Shown: piece after piece, positions 55,600-64,000 of the stretch | Layout of the letters: each line of letters opens with the position of its first letter | How positions within the stretch are numbered: position 1 is the stretch's first letter | From: Bemisia tabaci | Taxonomy: Eukaryota > Arthropoda > Insecta > Hemiptera > Aleyrodidae | Direction: 5' to 3' | Assembly (NCBI RefSeq): GCF_918797505.1 | Contig: NC_092794.1 | Span: 71,647,345 to 71,711,344 of the forward strand | DNA: 64,000 bases | The notes under the pieces: model-generated | Databases searched by the model: none | Told to the model about the DNA's origin: nothing | The model's input: the letters and a program-made list of their open reading frames with translations, nothing else | Made by a program: the position numbers and the translations under genes

Positions 55600-56310
55600 C
55601 GTGGCGGATTGAGCCTAGTTTTCAATTTGAAAGGACGCATGAATTCTTATTCATGCGTCCTTCCGACTTGGTTCAAACGATACACTTGAATTTTCAGTCC
55701 AAGTAACCGCGGTAATCAGGTTTCAGTATGTACTCTTAGAAGTGTATTTTTGGTGATTGTGTCGGTCAGTTTTCAAGAGCTAGCAATGTAGTGCGGTCTG
55801 GGCATGTACTAAAGAGTGTCGGTTGACAGGTTGCCAAAACATGTTTTGAACTCGGTACCCTCTGGAAGGAGGTGATGGGAAAGCCCTGCAGGATGGCGCA
55901 GGATGGGGAGTCAACGAAACGATTCTATGATACCAACATCTGAATGACCTCTGGGAAGACAGGCACTTGTGGCGTCCTGGTGTCGCAAAGCGCCAGGATT
56001 CGTTGTAGGAGTGCCATGTGTATACGAGAAAAATTGGGGGAAAAATACGAGTGCAAACAATTTAATACCCTCACGTCCGTCATATTCGCAATAGTACCCA
56101 TACGCCACAATATTAAAATTCTAAAAGCACCTTTAAAAAGGAGCCAATGTCCGTACTCGTAATGACTCACCCTGCAAATTTCGCCGACAGATTGAATCAA
56201 CCTGCACACCCACTGAATTTTGAACAACGCAAAGTGCATGGAATAATAAGACCGTACCGAGTCAGATTCAGGGAGAGGGGGGGGGGGGGGTGTTTCGAAG
56301 CGCCAAAAAT
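55600..56310. other. Gene-free stretch
   Basis: ATTCATGCGTCC/GGACGCATGAAT forms a small hairpin at 55633-55664. A G run spans 56276-56290. ORFs here overlap on both strands without splice support. Confidence 0.35.
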
Positions 56311-56318
56311 GACGTATA

Positions 56319-56826
56319 CTGTCGTGCTAAGGAAGAACGCCGTATAAACCTTCAGGTGTTACCAAATTTCATTGGATATAGCACTATTTCCTGGCTAATT
56401 AAGAATATATTTCTTTCAATTTTTCAGATAATTTTGTTCGCACTTTAATATACATTTTGACGATGTAAGTTGGCAGTCATATAACTCGGTTGGCGACGTG
56501 GCAGACTTCCCGTCATACTTTGTTTTTTAAACAGAAAACTACTCAACGGCAGATCTTTAAAACTGCCGTGACTTTTCCTCTCTGTGCGAAGAAAATTCTG
56601 CATAAACTTCAAGGAATGATGTCAATTTGTTCTCTTTTAAAAAAATAACATAGAGGCGAAGATTTTTAGACACCGCAAACGAGTTATGTGATTGCCGACT
56701 TACACCGTTGATTATCTGAAAATTTCATAGAAAAATATTCATAGCCTCTCTCAAAAATGACCATTGTATCAGGGGAAATTTGGAAACTCTCAATTGTGCA
56801 TACAGCATTTTTCCTGGGCCTGGCAG
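56319..56826. mobile_element. CTGCCGTGC-family MITE split by a nested element
   Basis: Left CTGTCGTGCTAAGGAAGAAC, right TTTTTCCTGGGCCTGGCAG, flanked by TATA on both sides. The family interior is interrupted at 56459-56709. Without the insert the copy is the usual ~255 bp. Confidence 0.85.
56459..56709. mobile_element. Nested GATGTAAGTTGGCAGTC element
   Basis: Imperfect inverted ends CGATGTAAGTTGGCAGTCAT with ATAACTCG, and CGAGTTATGTGATTGCCGAC with TTACACCG. Inserted within the surrounding MITE. Confidence 0.7.
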
Positions 56827-57040
56827 TATATTTAAGGCCCTTATACTCTTTTTTTTTGCGAAAAAAATGGGGGTGGGGCGCCCTCCTCAGCCCCCCCCCC
56901 CCCGCCCCCCACCATGATCTGGCAGTGCGACTAACGCTCATGACTGGCAATGAGCTCCGCGTGAATGCCAACGAGCCTCGATGATTTTAATCACCCGACG
57001 ACCGGCATTATCTCACCGACTTACGCTTTTATTGTTTCTG

Positions 57041-57289
57041 AATCATTGGTTTCAGGGAATCTTAAGCGCTGGGATAGGCCTTGCGTAGATTCGGTCGGGA
57101 ATGTCACCGGAAATTCCTCCCCCGCCGCCGCGCCGCAGCCGCTTTTATCACTCATTATCCGGGGGGTAAATGCATGCGTACTTCACATCCACGGGAATAA
57201 TTCGGATCGGATGTTTAATGACGCTGTTTTGTGCCCGCGCCACCGGCCACCGCGCCGGCTCCAATTGAAAATAGCCAGTAAGTGGTTTA
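57041..57289 (+). CDS. Weak candidate exon
   Basis: Acceptor TTGTTTCTGAATCATTGGTTTCAG (trimmed core ATTGGTTTCAG) and donor GCCA|GTAAGTGG bracket an open frame (GNLKRWDRPCVDSVGNVTGN and on to RPPRRLQLKIA). The composition is CG-rich and the text is only moderately protein-like. It could instead be conserved non-coding DNA. Confidence 0.2.
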
Positions 57290-57344
57290 CCTTTGAGACC
57301 CGCTTTGCCAAATTTCTAACTATCGCGAAAATTTTCCCTTGAGG

Positions 57345-59100
57345 TTGTTTTGGAGGGCTTCTAAACCGAGTTCATTAGAGAGGAATCAACCCATATTGAT
57401 GCCGGAATCACACGCTGAATGTGGCTTGAATGTGGAAGTCATCGGATTGATGCCTGAATTTTGCGCGTGTCGTGGAAAATTCAGCAACGATTCTCAGCGA
57501 CCATAGGATGATGTCGGTTTTGTCTGGACTATTCTAATATATTTGATACACATCTGGATGCAAATAACTCGAATTTGCGAAATTTCAGCCTTGAGCGATG
57601 ACTGTTGACTGCCATATTCAGCGTGTGACTCCAGCATGAGTTGAAACTGAAAAAAGAGGGTTGAGATTGTATTCCTGCATAAAAGCACAATGTAGAAAAT
57701 AAACTGTAACCCCTCTTTTCACGAACTAATTTCTATTTTCCGACTTTCAGATTTAGGTAGGTGAAAATAAACCACTAAATTTAAAGGATCTCAATTTTTC
57801 CGAAAATAGGGGCTGGTCCCTTCTGATAAACTCGGTCCATATATCAGTAGTGCAACTGAAAAAGAAAAAAGAAAATAAAATAAAATATACATAGTCAAAA
57901 TGGATGAAAATATACGTGGAAAATATACAAAACAGGTCGTCACGCACTTTTTTTCATATTCAATTTTTGCGGTTTTTACTCGAGGTATCAAAGAACGGCA
58001 TGTAAGTATATTACTTTTATTTCAGTGTCAGAATTTTGCACTAGTATTCTCAGCGCTGAAAAATTTAAAAAAAGAGCGGGGCCATTGATCATCTTGTTTT
58101 ACTGACTGTTTTTAGACGTCCAGGCCAAATTTTGTTGTTTTATAACAAAAAGATTTGACTTAAAATCTTTCAGATCATTGTTACAGTTTTCTGTAAGTAT
58201 TTCAATATGAATTTGGTCAACACATTATGATAATGTTCAATTGAAAAAATATTTCATGAAATCAAGAATCAACTAACATCGGTGTCATATCAAAGCATAG
58301 AGGCACCAAAAGATTCTTCTTTTCTTTTTCTAATTGAATTTTTACAAAAAGCCTACATGATTACATTTCCTATTAGAGCGCTCGTATACATGTCTATTTA
58401 ATCAACCTTCTACATGATGTGCGCAAATAGATATTAACTCCTTTTTCAACTCCGTAAAAGTTTTTCTAAAATCACAAGTTCGGTTATAATTCATATAATT
58501 TTCTCTGATATCTTGATTGCAAAATTGTCTTTCTTCATTTCATTTTGTCCTCCTAATAAGACTTTAAGTTACTGTCTGAGGCTTGAGCGACACTTCATGA
58601 TATGAGAATTGGCAACCTTGCTCGGGGATGGAGCTTCGTAATGGCCCGATTAATGGTCAGACCACACAATTGTTCCAAAAAGTTTTATGGGAGATTACGG
58701 CGATGAAGAGCCAGTCCGGCATATCAAGTTCCAGGTCCGGTTGATAGATGTGAGAACAATGCGATGAGCTGTCCGAAATGGCCGCTCAAACTAATGAAAA
58801 GCTCCTCTGAAAAGACGAAATGTTTCGCTTGAATTGTTCTCTATTTTGGCGAAAGGTCGTTGGCACAATGGGAAAAATTCTACTCCCGGTCACATTTTAC
58901 GCTTAAAATTTTATGCCGCCATTGTTTGAACAGTTTACCGACCTTCCGGTTAGTGACTCTTGACACGTGCGTACCTACTTCTGTAACCTTAATTTGAATT
59001 GGGGAAGCAATATCTAACTCCAAAGGACCTATATTCGTGGCGCAAACTTACCTATACCTCCTCATATTTTGGGTTATGCGCATTGGCAGAAATGCGCGTA
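57345..59100. other. Gene-free AT-rich stretch
   Basis: No inverted ends, exons or second copies found. 58620-58750 is slightly GC-richer. Confidence 0.35.
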
Positions 59101-59105
59101 TTATT

Positions 59106-59265
59106 CACGGAGAAAAAAACCTCGTGAGATGTAAGAACTGAAGTTTCAGATGTGTGATCCAAACCTCAGCAACTGAACCTAAAGTGTTCAGATGCTCAGT
59201 CCGAAAACTTCAGAGATCCATATGACCTATACTTCGGGTCCCACTCACGAAGTTTTTTCTCCGTG
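59106..59265. mobile_element. CACGGAGAAAAAA short TIR element
   Basis: Ends CACGGAGAAAAAAAC and GTTTTTTCTCCGTG (approximate), with AAGTTTCAGAT/GAAAACTTC words inside. Related by its ends to the 2.48 kb element at 45771. Confidence 0.6.
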
Positions 59266-59911
59266 TTGAAAACTGCATTCTGTCTGAGTAAAAATCATTA
59301 TTCTTCATATGAGATGACTTTTTTGTCATTGACAGGACTCGAATTTCGTTTTCAGTTCGAAGCATTAGATATTTTCAGACAACGATCATTAGGATCATTA
59401 AACATTTTTTAAGAATAAGGTTGAGTACCTCCTCAGAACATAACATTTACAAGCTGTTAGGATTAGAGAGTAAAGATTATACCCGGGACGTTTAGGAGAC
59501 GACTTGGAAATTCATTAATCTAACCAAGTGACAACAAAATCAGTAATATTTGTAAAATTTAGTCCTTTCAATCCTCGTAAACCTTGCGTTTATTTTAAAA
59601 CATTCAAGATGTTCTTTAAAACCGAATTTTATTATTTTTAATTTAACTCCTTTTTGTACATTCTTGAGAAGCATAGTAATCCATGTTATCGTACAACTCC
59701 ACACGAATCTCGAGAATTTAGACATAGCAGAAGGGTTAGTTTGACATCCTACACAGTGAGAAAAAATGTCCAGTCTCACGTGTACAGGCTCGGACTGACC
59801 ATAAGGCCAATCTGCCAATTGGCAGATACGCCCCCTTGGCGCGCCGAAAACGCGCTCGTCTGACAGATAGCAAAATAAGAAGAGAAAAAAATTACGACCG
59901 AGAATATACCC

Positions 59912-60160
59912 TCACCTTCCAGGCAAAGTATCACAAGCGCCATGCGACGTTTAAAAATTTCCGCCGCCATTTTATTTCTTTACTGAGAAATTGTTGGTTG
60001 AATCTGTTTGGAAATTTCACTAAATTTTATCGGCAGCACGAAGAAAATTCAGTGAAATTTTCGGGCAGCTTCGTTGAACAATTTCTCTGTAAAAAAATAA
60101 AATGGCGGCGGAAATTTTTAAACGTCGCATGGCGCTTGTGATACTTTGCCTGGAAGGTGA
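59912..60160. mobile_element. Near-perfect foldback element
   Basis: The outer ~68 bp of each side are exact inverted copies (TCACCTTCCAGGCAAAGTAT at the left tip). Both contain AAATTTCCGCCGCCATTTTA or its complement. The inner sequence keeps pairing imperfectly. No duplication is visible. Confidence 0.85.
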
Positions 60161-60189
60161 CGATATGTAGAAAATTTCTCAAAGGAACG

Positions 60190-61110
60190 GAGGAAGAGAG
60201 AGTTAGAGGTAAAGAAAGGTGCTTTTACGCATGCTAGTGTTGAACAGAGGTCCAGGAACTACTTTCTTAAGCGTTAACACTTTTCTGTGAAATGTTCACA
60301 TTTTTGTTGACATACAGGCGCTTAATCATCCTCTTCCTTCATTTCCTATTGTACCTCTCCTAGCAGCCATGGTCGGTTCGATTTTTAGACATACGCACCC
60401 TTTATAGACCTCTTGAGAGACCTTTAAACATATTTTTTCCTTTTCAAAATGATTGATTTGGACATATCATAGCATATCTCGGGCAAACTTAACCTTAATT
60501 TATTCCAAAATTCCGAAATAAGATACATCTAAAGTGTAAACGCGATACAACTATTTGCGCAAGATGGATGTCCACATTGCATATGAAAAATGTAAGACGT
60601 GATGGCGTAAGTCGTGAACTCGCAATGCTCTGCTCTATGCTATGCTACTAGTTTGAGGCACCTTTACGAATCTGACAAACGAAAACAAACACAATTTGGA
60701 AATAGAGAGAGAGAGAAAGAATGCGCGTTTACGACGGCGCAAAGATACAACTATTCGTGCTTGATGGATGTCCATGCTGCATCTGCAAAATTGAAGGCGC
60801 GATGACGCGAAGCGTGAGCTCTCAATGTTCTGCTATATGCTGTCAATGAAGTGTCGCTCAGATTCGGGAGAAAAGTTTAAAAAGAAGCCCCAACGCATCT
60901 CTCCTACCTTTGGCTGTGTTACTCACTTATTGCTTGAAGCACTATTATGAATAGGACAAACGGAAACAAACACAATATTTAAATAGACGGAGAGAAAGAA
61001 TGCGCGTTTACGACGGCGCAGAGATACAACTATTCGTACGTGATGGACGTCCGTGCTGCATCTGCAAAATTGAAGGCGCGATGACGCGAAGCGTGAGCTC
61101 TCAATGCTCT
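60190..61110. repeat. ~0.9 kb dispersed repeat, inverted copy of 7990-8995
   Basis: Same blocks in the opposite order and orientation (GACGTCCGTGCTGCATCTGC, GAAGGCGCGATGACGCGAAG), with at least two full tandem units near 60730-60830 and 61010-61105 and a third degraded one near 60540. Confidence 0.75.
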
Positions 61111-61436
61111 GCAATGAACTGAGGGGCAAATGTTTTTTGCTTTTTGGTGTTTTTTACGTGCATTCTGCATCCACAGCCCCTGAAATTTTACTTTGTTTTG
61201 TTCATATTTTTCATAACTTTGTGAAATTTTATGAAACATTTCATGGAAATTTCCATTCTTTCATATTATTCTCTTTACTTGAGCAACCCCTGCCACAGTT
61301 TATGCTCTCAATGCTCTGCTATATGCTGTCAATGAAGTTATATAGGATCGAATTTTCCTTCTCAATAGGTAGATACGTTTGAATTTCAAAAATAAACCTC
61401 ATTCTTAACGACAATACTTAAAATCATTTAAATATA

Positions 61437-61671
61437 CTGCCGTGCAAAGGAAAAACGCCTCATCAGCCTTCAGCCGTTGCCAATTTTCATTTTCTAAACT
61501 CATTAATACTTCTCTTCCGATTTTATCAGGGAATTTCGCTCGGAATTTTATCCAAAGTGTCCGAAAATTTTGGAAAGAAAATTTATAGCTTTCTTCAAAA
61601 ATAAATATCTTCCGCGACGAAAATTCGGCAACATTCGAGTGCCCATACGGCACTTCTCCTTAGCGCGGCAG
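61437..61671. mobile_element. CTGCCGTGC-family MITE
   Basis: Left CTGCCGTGCAAAGGAAAAAC; right CACTTCTCCTTAGCGCGGCA then G. Flanks TATA/TATG. Confidence 0.85.
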
Positions 61672-61772
61672 TATGGTCCGATCTGTTGCGTAAAATCGAG
61701 GGCTGCTTCTCTCGCCGAAAAGATACGACGTCGTCACATGCAACACGTGGAATCCAAGCGGAAAGCTGCAAC

Positions 61773-61937
61773 CAGTGGCGTGGCGTGAATTGCGATGTAT
61801 CGATTGTTATGCCATTTAAACCTATGGTATAGAATCGATTATTAAGGTGTTCGCTGCGAACACCCTGTTTATCGATCCTTTTCCATAGGTTTAAATGGCA
61901 TAACAATCGATAAATCGCAAAGCACGCCACGCCACTG
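61773..61937. mobile_element. CAGTGGCG hAT-like MITE with perfect 8-bp TSD
   Basis: 165 bp, best-preserved copy: CAGTGGCGTGGCGTG...CACGCCACGCCACTG. Flanked by GCTGCAAC at 61765-61772 and 61938-61945. Confidence 0.95.
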
Positions 61938-61945
61938 GCTGCAAC

Positions 61946-63630
61946 CTGTGGCGGCGCGAAAAGGGCGAAAGGGGCGGGAAGCCGCGACACAGAAGCTCCA
62001 AAATGGGCTCCGAACATGGTGGACTCATAGACTCCGGTCACGCGAGTCAAGATTTTCCCGAACCACTTAGACCTCGATTATATACACCCGGTCCTCCTCA
62101 CCCGAACACATGTAAACACCTGTAAATATTAAATCGTATTAGTAAAACACCTTTAGCCCGCGCCGCCGAGGGTCACCCGAGGAGCCCTATGGGCAGGTGA
62201 GCTAGAGTCCGAGCGATAAAAAGTCTCCAATGTTGCCGATCCGTCAGATTTCTTCTTAAAGCTACAATTACATTTCGTACAATTTCAACGTTTGAGCGGC
62301 AACCTCTGTCTGAATCAAAGGTGACGCGTCCATAAAAATACCCAATTGGGAGCGTGTCGGCATGGGTGGAGGCACTCGCGGGCATCTCCCGATTGTTTAC
62401 TCGTAATTTAATATTTAAAATACACCAAAGTGCTTCACTACCTATCGCGCTCTACGTAACCAGTGTTGTCAACCACTGAGCCACAGAAAATATTGGTTAT
62501 CTTGAAAAACTAAAAATCAAACCTTCATTTATTGCTAAATCGTTGGAAATAAACTAGAGGGCATTCTCATTTTTATAGGTGATGCAACCTTAACGCTATA
62601 TTTTTATCACACACGCAACAATATTTTAATGTTTTCTTTTACCAACCAGACTAATCATTCCTAAAAACTAAAGATAATTCCCTTTTTTCTCTTATTTTTT
62701 TCATTTTTCTGTTTTATTTTTGTTTTATTTTTGTTTTATTTTTTTTCTTTAAGATGACAAATAAAACAATTTTCGATGTAGCCAATCATGTAAACCGTCA
62801 AGTCAACCTAAAATCTAAACTTCAAATCAGCAAGGACATATTATGACTTTCCAACCGCGATCAATGAAAAAATCAAAAAGAAAAATGCCTTCCAAAGTCA
62901 AGATACTTCACGCACATCCGCGGAGTTAAAATATTTGTATATCACCGAAGATTTGAAGTATCTCGTAACAGGTGCTATACACTGAATTAACTTCAACATA
63001 AATAGGTTTCCAGTTTGAAAAATCAATGATATTCACTTATTCAAGAAATCCTCATTCCTTTACTTCTATTTGATAGTCCTTTTTTTGATCCACCAATTCA
63101 AAAAATCTGGCAACCCTGGCACAAATTCGTCGAAGTTTCGATTAACCCGTCACCATACGGTGCGGTAGGCGCAGCTGCCCTCGGATCGTAAAAAAAAGAA
63201 ACGAATCGAAAAATCAAACACCATCGAAACATCCGACAGGGAAGAGATAAGTAAAGAAGAATAAAAATTCAAATAAAAAATTATCGTGCATGGACAGTGC
63301 TGGTGATTTGGGGCGTCCTGGACGCAAAGGCTAGTGACTGGTGAGAAGGAGGGCCGGGGGGGTAGTTGAAAGCTGGTACATGATCATAAACAATGTAATT
63401 AATAGACGGTAAAATTTAAATACGTCATGATCGAGTTTGCATTGCATTTGCCGCTAGGGTCGCGATGAGGAGAGTGGGGGTTGCTTCGACAGCGGCACGT
63501 TAGGTTAGGTTTATGTGGGGCTGGCAGCATCATTCATCACACAACGTGGAGAAAACTCGACTACGCGGTAAAAACGCGGGTTCTTACTTGCAAGTGCAAT
63601 CTCATGGTCCAAAAATGCAGTATAATCTCT
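61946..63630. other. Gene-free stretch
   Basis: 62080-62400 is unique and GC-richer (possible regulatory DNA). 62660-62760 is T-rich with TTTTGTTTTATT repeats. No supported exon. Confidence 0.35.
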
Positions 63631-63632
63631 GG

Positions 63633-64000
63633 AGGGCGGCAAATTTTTTCAATTTTTTATATGCAGGTATTAAAAAAATATTGGATTTAGAACAAAAAAA
63701 TTATAAACGAGAAAGTGACAAAATCTCTCATTTCCTGAGAGTAGAGTGATTTTTAATTTTGTTGTCTTCCACCGGTGATACAAGAGACTGAACCTTTAAT
63801 TAGTCGAGTTAAGAGAGAAACCAAACACACAATTAGGCCTGGAGCGGCGCGGCGATCGGCATGTAACACATATTAGCGCCTACAAGACTGCACGAATACT
63901 TCACGCATGGCATCGAACACAGTGCGGTCAGTGCGGTCAACGTGAAACGCATGGCGCCTACAAGACTACGTGAATACTTCACGCACTGCGCCAAACACGG
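63633..64000. mobile_element. CAGGGCCG hAT-like element, copy 3, cut by window end
   Basis: GGGCGGCAAATTTTTTCAAT and the TTAATTAGTCGAGTTAAGAG block match copies 1 and 2. At least two units of the GCGCCTACAAGACT repeat are present. The left terminus appears lost and the right end lies beyond the window. Confidence 0.75.

Overview
This is a eukaryotic, almost certainly insect, nuclear DNA window. It is AT-rich with GC-rich islands, has intron-split coding fragments with GT..AG boundaries, and is crowded with short inverted-repeat transposons, tRNA-derived SINE heads and simple repeats. The dominant miniature element (ends CTGCCGTGC...GCACGGCAG, about 250 bp, at least 12 copies) and the general look suggest a hemipteran; my best guess is a whitefly (Bemisia-like), at low confidence. 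There are no bacterial operons, no CRISPR array and no rRNA.

The outstanding object is a 7.16 kb element at 23226-30381. It has two nearly identical, inverted 2.63 kb arms (23226-25861 and 27751-30381) around a 1.89 kb unique core. It is flanked by a perfect 6-bp direct repeat GAAGGC, and its termini start with AG. A 6-bp target duplication plus AG termini are hallmarks of Polinton/Maverick (adintovirus-related) integration. I see no polymerase B, integrase, packaging ATPase or capsid gene, so I read it as a non-autonomous derivative. It carries one good gene (27212-27934, 240 aa), whose middle resembles a PC4/Sub1-type single-strand-binding fold, and whose 3' end lies inside the right arm. 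The arms contain short subterminal repeats and small ORFs. The core also contains a tandem array built from pieces of a hAT-like miniature element that is scattered elsewhere in the window.

Host coding sequence is sparse and consists of exons. On the + strand, 2763-3833 holds two or three exons of an unrecognised gene. On the - strand, six exons between 19191 and 12425 keep a compatible reading phase at every junction and would encode a cysteine-rich protein I do not recognise. Single candidate exons lie at 7473-7721 (-), 35064-35502 (-), 19572-19696 (+) and, weakly, 57041-57289 (+).

The rest is layered mobile DNA: the CTGCCGTGC family with 4-bp duplications; a 165-bp CAGTGGCG hAT-like palindrome with perfect 8-bp duplications; larger CAGGGCCGG hAT-like elements with internal tandem repeats; several foldback elements; and nested insertions at 35.9-36.4, 52.8-53.4 and 56.3-56.8 kb. 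GC-rich, non-repetitive islands near 0.3-0.8, 14.9-15.3, 53.5-53.85 and 54.6-54.8 kb could be promoters or regulatory DNA, but nothing proves it.
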